64,000 bases of DNA from NCBI GenBank assembly GCA_027682585.1, contig JAQCZH010000002.1:1-64000 (forward strand). The letters are read 5' to 3'. Under the pieces are notes generated by a model. That model was not told the DNA's origin. It worked only from the letters and a program-made list of their open reading frames with translations, and searched no databases. The stretch is from Lachnospiraceae bacterium AF51-6-b8A. Its GTDB lineage: Bacteria; Bacillota; Clostridia; Lachnospirales; Lachnospiraceae. Made by a program: the position numbers and the translations under genes. Position 1 is the stretch's first letter. Each line of letters begins with the position of its first letter. This document shows positions 37,006 to 46,094 of this stretch, piece after piece.

Positions 37006-38925
37006 TTATTTGATGAGCTCCTCAAAACGCCAGCCAAAATTGTCATATTTAGCCTTTGTCATACCCGAAATTTCAAGCATCTCTTCCTGATTCTTGGGTT
37101 TTCTGCGGCAGATCTCCTTTAAGGTGCGCAGATTGCAGATCATATAAGGAGCGACGCCGTTCTCTCCGGCGATTTTCTTGCGCAGATCGTCCAGCTGATC
37201 CAGAAGTTTCCTATCCTCATAAGAGAGGCCGTCTCCCCTGGAAGCCACAGCCCGCGTGATATCAAGTGCCTCGCGCCAGCCCTGCCCTGTCTGCGATTTT
37301 TTATAAAAGTTGCGGTATCCGTTGTCCTCTCCCTTCTCATGGCTCCCCCCATAAACCCTGCCATACTCTGCATCGCCATAAGCTCCTCGATCAGAAGTTC
37401 CACGTCTGATCCCCGGAGAAGTATCTTCTTCTCCGAAATTGCCGGGCACGTCGAAATCATCGAAGTCCGCCGCGGACCTGGTCAGATCCTCCCAGTCCGT
37501 ACTGCCAAAATCCCGACCCGGGCTGCCAGGTTCCCCGAAGGTCCTTCCGAAATTATCATCTCTGTCCCCGTAAGATTTATGAGTCCCATGGATCCCATCC
37601 GTATGCTCTCCGGAGCGAATCCCTCCGTATGCTCTCCGTCTCTTTTCTCCCGCCTCAAAGGCAGCAAACTTCTCTGCCAGAGCCTGATCTTTGCTCTCAT
37701 AGATGATATGGCAGCAGGAGGAGCATTTTTTGCAGTCTCCAGAAGGCTTCTCCCCAAAATAGCGGAGAATATAGGAGCGCAGACATCCGGTCGTCCTGGT
37801 ATAGCCCTCCATAGCCCGAAGCCTCTCCTGGTCCTGATCCTGAGCCATGAGAATATCCGCACCGGACATCCCCTCCGGGTAGTCCTTATGCTCAAGCAGG
37901 TACCTGGCGATGATATAGTCCTGGGCGTCCGCCAGAAGGATGGCCTCGGCTTCCTCTCCGTCGCGGCCGGCACGCCCCGCCTCCTGATAGTAGTTCTCCA
38001 TGCTCTGGGGCATATTGTAGTGGATCACCCGGCGCACATCCGGCTTGTCGATGCCCATGCCAAAAGCGTTAGTCGCCACCATAATCCCAATCCGATCGGT
38101 GATGAAGTCCTCCTGGCTCCTGGCTCTCTCTTCCGGCTCCATACCGGCGTGGTATCTGCCCACAGAAATGCCCTCCTGGCGCAGGGCCTCATAGACCTCC
38201 TCCACCTTCTTTCTGGTGGAACAGTAGATGATAGCGCTCTCCTTCTTGTGTCGGGTCAGATCCTCCACCAGCCAGGCCAGCTTATTGGCGGGGTGGCCCA
38301 CGGCGAAGAAGAGATTGGGTCGGTCGAAGCCGGTCACCAGCAACTCGGGATTTTGTAAATGCAGACGCATGGCGATGTCGTCCCGAACCCGCCTGGTGGC
38401 GGTCGCCGTAAAGGCGGCGATGACCGGCCGTTTCGGCAGGCTGACGGCAAAGTCATGAATTCTCTGATAGCTTGGGCGAAAGTCCTGTCCCCACTGCGAG
38501 ATACAGTGAGCTTCGTCTACGGCGATCATGGAGATCTCCGTCGTCATGGCGAAGGTCATAAACTCCGGGCGAAGGAGCCGCTCCGGCGCAACATAAAGCA
38601 GATCATAGCGTCCCTGAGCCGCGTAATCTAAGGCCAGGGCAATCTGCCGATCACTCAGGGCGGAGTTGATATAAGCGGCATGGATTCCAGCGGCATTTAA
38701 AGCACGCACCTGATCCACCATCAGAGAGATCAGAGGTGAGATAACAAGAGTCACCCCCGGCAGGATCAGGCCAGGCAGCTGATAGCAAATGGACTTACCT
38801 GCGCCTGTAGGCATGACGGCCAGGACATCCCTTCCCGCCAGGATGGCATCTACCATTTCCTCCTGCCCTGGGCGAAAGTCCTCGTAACCCCAAAATTGCC
38901 TTAATGTACTTCGTACTCGATCCAT
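37006..38925 (-). CDS. recQ: ATP-dependent DNA helicase RecQ
   Basis: A 639-residue 3'-5' helicase. Visible are FRPGQEEMVDAILAGRD, Walker A MPTGAGKS, the DEAH box VDEAHCISQWGQDF, helicase motif FTATAT, and the C-terminal helicase block GRAGRDGEEAEA. Four Cys (near residues 376-405, with CKKCSSCC) form the zinc site. A low-complexity Gly/Asp/Glu-rich stretch of about 125 residues (about 428-555) follows where a winged-helix RQC domain would be expected, then a HRDC-like C-terminus. AAGGAT precedes ATG 38925; an in-frame extension upstream to 39084 is unsupported. Confidence 0.92.
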   Translation of the reverse strand: MDRVRSTLRQFWGYEDFRPGQEEMVDAILAGRDVLAVMPTGAGKSICYQLPGLILPGVTLVISPLISLMVDQVRALNAAGIHAAYINSALSDRQIALALDYAAQGRYDLLYVAPERLLRPEFMTFAMTTEISMIAVDEAHCISQWGQDFRPSYQRIHDFAVSLPKRPVIAAFTATATRRVRDDIAMRLHLQNPELLVTGFDRPNLFFAVGHPANKLAWLVEDLTRHKKESAIIYCSTRKKVEEVYEALRQEGISVGRYHAGMEPEERARSQEDFITDRIGIMVATNAFGMGIDKPDVRRVIHYNMPQSMENYYQEAGRAGRDGEEAEAILLADAQDYIIARYLLEHKDYPEGMSGADILMAQDQDQERLRAMEGYTRTTGCLRSYILRYFGEKPSGDCKKCSSCCHIIYESKDQALAEKFAAFEAGEKRRRAYGGIRSGEHTDGIHGTHKSYGDRDDNFGRTFGEPGSPGRDFGSTDWEDLTRSAADFDDFDVPGNFGEEDTSPGIRRGTSDRGAYGDAEYGRVYGGSHEKGEDNGYRNFYKKSQTGQGWREALDITRAVASRGDGLSYEDRKLLDQLDDLRKKIAGENGVAPYMICNLRTLKEICRRKPKNQEEMLEISGMTKAKYDNFGWRFEELIK

Positions 38926-39004
38926 GCAATCGTATCCTTCTCTGTTCTTCTTCACTTTTTGTCTGCATAGCAAAAGTGCTCTCTTACCCTGTGCTGTGAT
39001 TTTA

Positions 39005-39041
39005 GAAAAAGAAAGCCCCGGTGGCAAACGCCGGCGGGACT
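39005..39041 (-). terminator. Rho-independent terminator upstream of recQ
   Basis: Minus-strand AGTCCCG and CGGGGCT arms around a GC-rich loop, followed by TTTCTTTTT. It ends the transcript of the gene at 39099-39500 and lies about 80 bases before the recQ start. Confidence 0.72.
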
Positions 39042-39098
39042 CCCAAAAGCTTTCAAAATAATATGTGTCAACAGAGACTGCCAAAATCAGGAAGTACT

Positions 39099-39500
39099 TT
39101 AGCCCTTAATATGCAGGCTGAGTCTGGTCAAGACAGCAACATAAGCGAAGTCAGGCACGAAGCTGATGAATCCGAAAAAGTAGGCGACCCTATTACTTCC
39201 GTCTGATGTCAGGTAGAAATAGATTGCAGCACACACAAAGCTAAGAGCCAGCAGCAGGAAGGTCATCTTTCTCAGTTTCCTGATATGCTTCTCCAGAGGC
39301 CCCGCAAGACTTTCTGTCGCATAAATCAGCATCAATATGGAAAGCGTTATCTGCAGGCCAAGCAAAATACTGCCCAATTGATAAATCCTCTCCGCTCTCA
39401 TGCCATTGAGGAAATAGAAGTAAACCACTGCATCAAACGAGGAGAAGAGAACGACAACCCTCGCCATAATTTTGAAGTTTTTCGAGAAATCACTTCGCAT
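39099..39500 (-). CDS. Four-segment membrane protein, unknown function
   Basis: A 133-residue protein with four hydrophobic segments (about 8-30, 38-60, 72-94 and 103-125). No motif is recognised. ATG at 39500 has GGAGGTGA at ideal distance, so the upstream ATG at 39548 is rejected. It is a single-gene unit ended by the terminator ahead of recQ. Confidence 0.6.
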   Translation of the reverse strand: MRSDFSKNFKIMARVVVLFSSFDAVVYFYFLNGMRAERIYQLGSILLGLQITLSILMLIYATESLAGPLEKHIRKLRKMTFLLLALSFVCAAIYFYLTSDGSNRVAYFFGFISFVPDFAYVAVLTRLSLHIKG

Positions 39501-39721
39501 ATGCTCACCTCCGGTCGAAGGCCCTACCACAATAAGTGCCAGAATCAAAGCAAATCACATCGCCGAAATATCTCCAACCGTTTGTTTCTTTTCTCTTATC
39601 GATTATGTCTAAATGATAGGTTCCGTTTTCCCGAAGCATCAAGTATTTTCGACAAGACAAGAGAAGTAAATGTTCTTAAGTCTATACTGACAAAAGCGCT
39701 CTCCCCAAAGGCACGCATTCC

Positions 39722-41086
39722 CTAGAACACATGAATTAATCCAAAGACAAGAATCAGTGCCACGATCACCGGCAGGGCATAGGTCATATAGCCCCGCATC
39801 CAGCCGGCCACCTTAAGTCCCCTGCCCTCGTTGGCCTCAGCTGTGAACTTCTTCCAGCCCCAGCCGTAGCGGCTGACACAGAAGAGAATAAAGATGAGCG
39901 CGCCGCCGGGCAAAAGGAGATTGGACACCAGAAAATCCTCAAAGTCCAAAATCGTCGTTCCCTTTCCCATCGGCTGAATGAAAGAGAGAACATTGTAGCC
40001 CAGAGCGCATGGCAAGGAGAGAGTTCCGACAATAATCATATTCACCATGCCGGCCTTCTTCCTGGACCAGCCGGTCAGATCCATGCTGCAGGCCATGATA
40101 TTCTCAAAGACAGCCAGAACAGTGGACAGAGCCGCGAAGGACATAAACACAAAGAAGAAGCTTCCCCAGAGCCGCCCCAGAGCCATGTGATTAAAGACAT
40201 TCGGCAGGGTGATGAAAATCAGACTGGGTCCCTGATCCGGCTGGATGCCATAGGCAAAGCAGGCCGGAAAAATGATCAGGCCGGAGGTGATCGCCACGAA
40301 GGTATCCAGAACTGCCACATTGACAGCTTCGCCCATCAAAGACCGCTTCTTGTCAATGTAGGATCCAAAGATAGCCATGGATCCGATTCCAAGACTCAGA
40401 GTGAAGAAGGCCTGGTTCATGGCGCCGACAATTACATTGAAAATCCCCGCCTGCCTGATGTGATCAGCGGAAGGCATCAGGTAGAATTTCAGCCCCTCTT
40501 CCGCCCCGGGCTGCAGGACGGAATTAACGGCCAGAAGAACCATTACAAGAAGCAAGGCCAGCATCATCCACTTGGTCACCCGCTCCAGGCCGCTCTGCAG
40601 ACCGCCCATATTAATAATGAAGCCGAAAGCCACAACAACTAAGACGGCGATCACATTGACTGCGGGATTGCTCAGCATGGAAGAGAAGGCATCTGCTGTC
40701 CCCCCTGCATCCAAGCCCTCAAAACGTCCCTGTGCAGTATAGACAAAGTACTGAAGCATCCATCCTGCCACCGTCGTGTAGTACATCATGAGCAGATAGT
40801 TGCCCAGCATGGCGAATATCCCGTGGATGTGCCATTTGCTTCCCGGCTTCTCCAGCTTCTGATAGAGCCTGACCGGACTCTTCTGCGCGGCCCGTCCCAG
40901 GGAGAACTCCATGGTCAGAACCGGCACTCCCAGAAGAACCAGAAAGAGCAGATAGATGAGGACGAAAATCCCTCCCCCATACTGTCCGGCCATATAGGGG
41001 AACTTCCACACATTGCCAATACCAATGGCACAGCCCGCCGAAATCAATATGAAGCCCAGGCGGCTTCCCAGCTTTTCTCTTTCCAT
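39722..41086 (-). CDS. Sodium-dependent transporter, NSS/SNF family
   Basis: A 454-residue transporter with 11 or 12 membrane segments. The N-terminus GSRLGFILISAGCAIGIGNVWKFPY is the family signature, with the sodium and substrate site in helix 1. EFSLGRAAQKS and later GSMAIFGSYI and SFAALSTVLAVFEN fit. Members take up amino acids or similar solutes with Na+; the solute is not determinable here. It starts four bases after the AAA+ gene stop, so the two are co-transcribed. Confidence 0.92.
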   Translation of the reverse strand: MEREKLGSRLGFILISAGCAIGIGNVWKFPYMAGQYGGGIFVLIYLLFLVLLGVPVLTMEFSLGRAAQKSPVRLYQKLEKPGSKWHIHGIFAMLGNYLLMMYYTTVAGWMLQYFVYTAQGRFEGLDAGGTADAFSSMLSNPAVNVIAVLVVVAFGFIINMGGLQSGLERVTKWMMLALLLVMVLLAVNSVLQPGAEEGLKFYLMPSADHIRQAGIFNVIVGAMNQAFFTLSLGIGSMAIFGSYIDKKRSLMGEAVNVAVLDTFVAITSGLIIFPACFAYGIQPDQGPSLIFITLPNVFNHMALGRLWGSFFFVFMSFAALSTVLAVFENIMACSMDLTGWSRKKAGMVNMIIVGTLSLPCALGYNVLSFIQPMGKGTTILDFEDFLVSNLLLPGGALIFILFCVSRYGWGWKKFTAEANEGRGLKVAGWMRGYMTYALPVIVALILVFGLIHVF

Positions 41087-41090
41087 TCCC

Positions 41091-42512
41091 TTACTGTCCT
41101 TTTATTTCTAAATCCGATTTCTCAGTTTGTTTTTCGCCATTCTCTTCTGTCGTGACAGCTGGCGAATCCGACAGACCAATTTGACTCAAATCTTCCCCTT
41201 CTGCTTCAGCTGCCGCAGCACCTGCGCCAGTCTCCTCCGGATCTTCTTTCTCCTCCAACGCGTCATCTCGCAAGTCCTCCAGGAGAATCTGTTTCATCTC
41301 CTCCGCGCTTGGATGCTCCATCCTGGCAATCCGGCGAGCCTGGTTGGTGATGACGGTCTCAAAAAGATTCCTGGCCTCACGGGCATTGGCAAAATTCTGC
41401 AGATTCTGCGCCTTCTTCAGAAGCAGCAGACTCCTGACCTGCTCTCTGGCCTCATCCGCGAGCACATACTCATACTTCCTGCAATTGCCCTCGAAGATGG
41501 TCAGAAGCTCCTCGATACTGTAATCCGGGAAATCAATGTATTTATTAAAGCGGCTCTTCAGCCCGGGATTCGACTCTACAAAATGCCTCATCGGCCCGGT
41601 GTAACCGGCAACGATAACCACCAGATCATCCCGGTGATCCTCCATGGCCTTTAAGATGGTCTCGACCGCCTCCTGACCGTAGTCGTTGCTCCCGTCACCC
41701 GGCGTCAGGGCATAGGCCTCATCGATAAAGAGAACCCCGCCCAGAGCCTCCTGAATCTTCTCCTGGGTCTTTAAGGCTGTCTGTCCCACAAAACCGGCCA
41801 CCAGGCCGGATCGGTCGCACTCCACCAGCTGACCCTTGGAGAGGACGCCAATCTGCTTGTAGAGGCGGGCAATGATGCGGGCGACCGTCGTCTTGCCGGT
41901 TCCCGGATTCCCCGAGAAAACCAGGTGCAAAGAGACCGGGGCCACCTTCATTCCGGCATCTTTGCGCATCTTCTGTACCTTGACAAAGTCATAGAGTTCC
42001 CTGACGTCGTGCTTGATGGAATCCAGGCCAACCAGGGCATCCAGATCCTCCATAGGATCGGTCTGAACCTCTTCCTGCCCTGTTCCCTCGGTTTCTTTCT
42101 TTCCTGTCTTCTCAAGGGATCCGGTCGTTTCCTGGTCTTCGCCGCAAGCGCCCTCTGCCCCTCCTGATCTGCAAGAAGCATTCTCTTCTCCCGCGTCGCT
42201 GACGAATCCTGCCCCGCTCTCTTCTGCCTCCATCTGAAGCTGATCCAGATGATCCGCATAACTGGGGCCGGCCACATTTTGCTGCGGCCTGTCCTGTCCC
42301 TCGCCTGTTTTCCCGAAGCGATCCTGCACCTGCTTTAGGGCGTCCTGCGCCTGCCTTAAGGCCTCCTGTGACTGGGCCAGGCGATTCGCGGAGCCAAGCA
42401 GGTCCTCCGCCGTCTTCTTCAGACGATTCGAGGGACTGAAAAAATCACTGTAGGTTGACCTGATTGAGCGTCTGCTCTTCTTCTCTTCCTCTGAACCAAA
42501 ATGAAGCTCCAT
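41091..42512 (-). CDS. AAA+ ATPase of the CbxX/CfxQ (SpoVK) family
   Basis: A 473-residue protein. The first 150 residues are a charged, low-complexity, coiled-coil-like region rich in Gln, Glu and Ala. The AAA+ module then starts at LDALVGLDSIKHDVRELYDFV. Walker A is GNPGTGKTTVARII, Walker B GGVLFIDEAYAL, and the arginine region is NPGLKSRFNKYIDF. CbxX proteins act as rubisco activases; SpoVK is a sporulation protein. The long N-terminal addition is unlike both. The tail after the AAA+ lid is acidic. It is followed at four bases by the NSS transporter, which gives no clear functional link. Confidence 0.85.
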   Translation of the reverse strand: MELHFGSEEEKKSRRSIRSTYSDFFSPSNRLKKTAEDLLGSANRLAQSQEALRQAQDALKQVQDRFGKTGEGQDRPQQNVAGPSYADHLDQLQMEAEESGAGFVSDAGEENASCRSGGAEGACGEDQETTGSLEKTGKKETEGTGQEEVQTDPMEDLDALVGLDSIKHDVRELYDFVKVQKMRKDAGMKVAPVSLHLVFSGNPGTGKTTVARIIARLYKQIGVLSKGQLVECDRSGLVAGFVGQTALKTQEKIQEALGGVLFIDEAYALTPGDGSNDYGQEAVETILKAMEDHRDDLVVIVAGYTGPMRHFVESNPGLKSRFNKYIDFPDYSIEELLTIFEGNCRKYEYVLADEAREQVRSLLLLKKAQNLQNFANAREARNLFETVITNQARRIARMEHPSAEEMKQILLEDLRDDALEEKEDPEETGAGAAAAEAEGEDLSQIGLSDSPAVTTEENGEKQTEKSDLEIKGQ

Positions 42513-42559
42513 AGCTCTCCTTTTTCGTTCGAACCACATGCCAGAGCGCCAGTCGGCTC

Positions 42560-43228
42560 TTATTGTGATTCTACCTCATGACCGCTGGCTGCCTCAAAGT
42601 GATAGCGGACAATCCCCTTGTCCAGTTTGGTGAAAAAGCCCAGCCGCGTTGATAGTCTGGCCTTCTCTTTCGCCTGTTCGAAGACAAACTTCTGCTGATT
42701 CATAGCGGTAGGCGCCAATAGTGCGGCCTCAACCCCTCTGATATACCAGTCCGCCGCCTCTTGCCGACGGGTCTTTGACACGGCATCAAAATCCTTGCTC
42801 TTGCTTGCCTTCCCCCGTGTCATGCCGTAGCCTATGGCGATTACGGCATAGAGTTTCTGATCTGGCTCCAGCTTGGCCTTACATGCCCTGCGGTTAAATG
42901 ATCCCGCGACCCAGCAGGTATTCAGGCCCATTTTCTGTGCCGTAAGAACCAGTTCCTCCCCGATATAGCCAAGACGCTCCATTGCCCCCTCCTGCTTTCT
43001 GGCAACCAGGGCAATGTAATTCTGGACTCCGTCAAACTTGCCATAATGAGCGATGAAAGAATCAAAACAAGTCGGATCCCCATAGATCATCTGCACATGA
43101 GAAAAGCCGTCTTCCTTATTTCTCTCTTCTATGATGCGTTCCAATTCCAGGCGTATGTCCTCAGGGATCGGCCTGCCGGAATACTGACGCACGGAGTGAC
43201 GCACGCGAATTGCTTCCATTGTATCCAT
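42560..43228 (-). CDS. Nitroreductase family protein
   Basis: A 222-residue FMN-dependent NAD(P)H oxidoreductase family protein. RHSVRQYSGRPIP is the N-terminal flavin-contacting motif, GLNTCWVAGSFNR and AVIAIGYGMTRGK lie mid-protein, and LLAPTAMNQQKFVFE resembles the usual nitroreductase core, but placed later than in standard members, as in the putative TM-nitroreductase subfamily. ATG 43228 follows GAGGAG. It lies 47 bases upstream of the AAA+ gene. The substrate is not known. Confidence 0.8.
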   Translation of the reverse strand: MDTMEAIRVRHSVRQYSGRPIPEDIRLELERIIEERNKEDGFSHVQMIYGDPTCFDSFIAHYGKFDGVQNYIALVARKQEGAMERLGYIGEELVLTAQKMGLNTCWVAGSFNRRACKAKLEPDQKLYAVIAIGYGMTRGKASKSKDFDAVSKTRRQEAADWYIRGVEAALLAPTAMNQQKFVFEQAKEKARLSTRLGFFTKLDKGIVRYHFEAASGHEVESQ

Positions 43229-43515
43229 ATCTTTCTCCTCATCTCTTATCTGCAATCGGATGGTTCGTCCCTCAAAAACAGTCAGGCAATTTCTTCATTA
43301 TTCTGTAAGAGCACACACTCAACCTTACTTGTTCACATAACAAAAAGCAAGATTCCCCCTCCTCTCCTTCCACATGCCAGTAATCACATTCCTTACCAAA
43401 TGCCTGCGCGCACATATTCTTTCACACCATTGACACCCTCAGCCCTTTTCACGCCACGGCGATCACCGCTTTTCCCAGGCGCTTCTGGATGCGTATTTCC
43501 AGGCAGCAAGTATCT
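43229..43515. other. Intergenic region without recognised features
   Basis: Between the nitroreductase and the end of the beta-glucosidase. No credible frame or RNA is seen. A possible minus-strand promoter TTGAGT-16-TAATGA near 43300 might drive the nitroreductase gene, but it is weak. Confidence 0.4.
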
Positions 43516-46014
43516 TCAGCGTTTGTGTATATGCGCTTTCACGCGATCGGCCTCCCCCGTCAGCCGATTTGCCATGCGAATCAGGCGGGAAGCATTCCTG
43601 ACCAGATCCTCTCTTCTCACACGCCCCTCAGCCAGTCCGGTCAGAGTCTTCTGGTAATCCTTCCTGCTGCCTGGCATAAAAAGATCGTTGCCCGCCGCGG
43701 CGACTTTTGCCGGATCCGGGGCGGGGTATTTGCCCTTCTTAGGCGCAGTCCCCCCCTCGATGACCCAATCCGTCATGACAATGCCGTCAAAACCGAATTC
43801 AGACCTGAGAACATCCTCATTCAATGCCCTGCTGCAGGAGGTATGCACTCCGTTGAGCAGATTGTAGGATGTCATCAGGGCGCAGGGCTGAGATTTTCGA
43901 ATACAGATCTCAAAGCCCCTGAGGTAGATTTCCCGCATGGCCCGCTCAGAGACCATCGAATTATTTCCATAGCGGTTGGTCTCCTGATTATTGGCCGCGA
44001 AATGCTTAATGGTTGTACCGCAGCCTGCATGCTGCTGGACTCCACGGGTAATAGCAGCAGCGAATTTTCCTGAAATCAGCGGATCCTCGGAGTAGTACTC
44101 GAAGTTGCGGCCGCAGCGGACATTTCTTTGGATATTCAATGCGGGAGCCAACCAGAGATGGATTCCAAAGCGCTGCATCTCATCGCCGACGATCGCCCCC
44201 CAGGAGGAGGCCAATGGCAGGTTCCAGGTCTGGGCGATGGCCGTCCCGATCGGAATTGCCGTCGCGAACTGATCGTATATGGTCATGCCGGATTTACGGA
44301 TCCTGCGCATGGTCTGATTGGATCTGTGCCGCATCCACCAGAGAACCACATTGGGCAGGAGATGTCCCATGCTGTCAATCATGGGATTGTTTCCATAGCT
44401 GCTGACAGCCCCGTCTCCATTGACCACATAGTGGGGATTCAGGCGCAGACCGGCCGGTCCATCCGCCATGATCAGCGGCTTAATTCCCTTTGAACGCAAT
44501 CGGCTGGTTGTCTCTCCCGCCGCTCCTGACACATGCGCTGAGGCCTCACCAATTGCTGTAAGAAAACGGGCATTAGGGTTGAAGGCCCCCGTCGTCATCA
44601 GAGCCAGTTCCTCATTACCCATACCCTCAGCCCGAGGATCCATTTCCTCCTTTCTGTCATAAGAAACCATCTGACAGGCGATCTCTTCTCCGCTGATCTT
44701 AAAAATGGGAAGATCCTTCGGCAGCGGTTCCCTGCGCGCCCGCTTGGGCTTCCAGTCCGTGAAATCAACCTCTCCCAGCAGGTTCCTCACCTTGCGGGTC
44801 ATACAGGTATGCTCCAGTTCTACTCCCGACACCGGACAGGTATTTCGGCTGTCTGTGCCCATGCGCAGAAGATAGAGACCCTCTTCCAGCAGGTAGCACT
44901 CTTTCTGGCTGTCGTAGCTGGCCAGGTCGGTCAGATCGAACTCCAGGTGCAGGATGGCTTCTCCTCCCGGCACCAGCTCCCCGGTCTTGGAAAATGCCGC
45001 CAATTCCTGATATGGCTTATCCAACAACCCCTGAGGCGGGGAGACATAGAGCTGGACCGTCTCCTTGCCCGAGAAGCTTCCCGTATTTTTCACCGCAACT
45101 TCAAGGGAGATATGACCGGTTGGATCGGCAGATACCCTTGTCTGCCCCAGGCTGAATTCACTGTAGCCAAGCCCATAACCAAAAGCAAAGAGAACCGGCT
45201 GATCCACTGTGTCATAATAGCGATAGCCAACATAGATCCCCTCCCGATAGCGGGTATCATTCTTCTTCGCGAAATCTCCAATCTTCGGATCATCCCTCTG
45301 GCCTGCCCAGGTAGTCGTCAGCTTTCCGGAGGGATAATCAATCCCCAGAAGGATCCTGGCGCAGACCTGACCGGTCACAGCTCCCAGCTGGGAGAGCAGA
45401 AGAATATTGTCCACCTGATCCGCGACAGGACTCAGATCTACCGGCCCGCCAACATTTAAAATCAACATAAAATGCCGGTATTTGGCCTGACATATCAGGA
45501 TATCCCGAATCTCTGTCTCCGTCAGAAGGAGGTCTCCGGGCAGGGATCTGCGGTCGCTCCCCTCTCCTGAAATGCGGCTCAACACATAGATCGCCGTATC
45601 TGCCCTGCCCTCCAGGGGCAGATCATAAGTTGGCTCCGGCATAACAGCCCCCATACCGTAAATCGCCAAAAACTGGCGGGCCGCCCTGGCCTCTTTTCTC
45701 AGCCGCCTGATCCAGGGCAGAACCGCCTCTCTTCTCACTCTGTCATAGGCGTCCAGCCAGCCCCTCGTCGTGATGATAAAGCCGGCTCGCTTGAGCCCCT
45801 CCTCAATGTTGACGGCAAAACGGGAATTAACATCGCCGGAGCCAGTCCCTCCCTTGACTGTTCTGCGGGCACCGGAACCGTAGAGAGCAATCCTGCCGGG
45901 TTTTCCCAGAGGAAAATCCCCCTTTTTCTTCAACAGAACCGCACACTCTGAAGCCTGTTCTAAAACCGACTCCAGATGGGCCTTTTCATAGTCATTTAAA
46001 CGAAGAACAGACAT
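43516..46014 (-). CDS. Family 3 glycoside hydrolase with swapped domain order (beta-glucosidase)
   Basis: An 832-residue enzyme that hydrolyses beta-glucosides or related sugars. The order is swapped. The alpha/beta sandwich domain comes first (about 1-260, with ALYGSGARRTVKGGTGSGDV), then a fibronectin-like domain (about 280-380, with VAVKNTGSFSGKETVQLYVS), and last the TIM barrel (about 460-820, with MADGPAGLRL, KHFAANNQETNR and GFDGIVMTDW). The nucleophile is Asp749. Standard GH3 has the barrel first; the reversed order is known from Ruminococcus and Butyrivibrio enzymes. There is no signal peptide, so it is intracellular. AAAGGAG precedes ATG 46014. Confidence 0.9.
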   Translation of the reverse strand: MSVLRLNDYEKAHLESVLEQASECAVLLKKKGDFPLGKPGRIALYGSGARRTVKGGTGSGDVNSRFAVNIEEGLKRAGFIITTRGWLDAYDRVRREAVLPWIRRLRKEARAARQFLAIYGMGAVMPEPTYDLPLEGRADTAIYVLSRISGEGSDRRSLPGDLLLTETEIRDILICQAKYRHFMLILNVGGPVDLSPVADQVDNILLLSQLGAVTGQVCARILLGIDYPSGKLTTTWAGQRDDPKIGDFAKKNDTRYREGIYVGYRYYDTVDQPVLFAFGYGLGYSEFSLGQTRVSADPTGHISLEVAVKNTGSFSGKETVQLYVSPPQGLLDKPYQELAAFSKTGELVPGGEAILHLEFDLTDLASYDSQKECYLLEEGLYLLRMGTDSRNTCPVSGVELEHTCMTRKVRNLLGEVDFTDWKPKRARREPLPKDLPIFKISGEEIACQMVSYDRKEEMDPRAEGMGNEELALMTTGAFNPNARFLTAIGEASAHVSGAAGETTSRLRSKGIKPLIMADGPAGLRLNPHYVVNGDGAVSSYGNNPMIDSMGHLLPNVVLWWMRHRSNQTMRRIRKSGMTIYDQFATAIPIGTAIAQTWNLPLASSWGAIVGDEMQRFGIHLWLAPALNIQRNVRCGRNFEYYSEDPLISGKFAAAITRGVQQHAGCGTTIKHFAANNQETNRYGNNSMVSERAMREIYLRGFEICIRKSQPCALMTSYNLLNGVHTSCSRALNEDVLRSEFGFDGIVMTDWVIEGGTAPKKGKYPAPDPAKVAAAGNDLFMPGSRKDYQKTLTGLAEGRVRREDLVRNASRLIRMANRLTGEADRVKAHIHKR

Positions 46015-46094
46015 TCTCTTCTCCTTTTCTTTCTCCTGCACTGCCCTGCCTGTTTCCACATGCAGTCACTTTGAAAAATCCTCTGCACAGAGGT

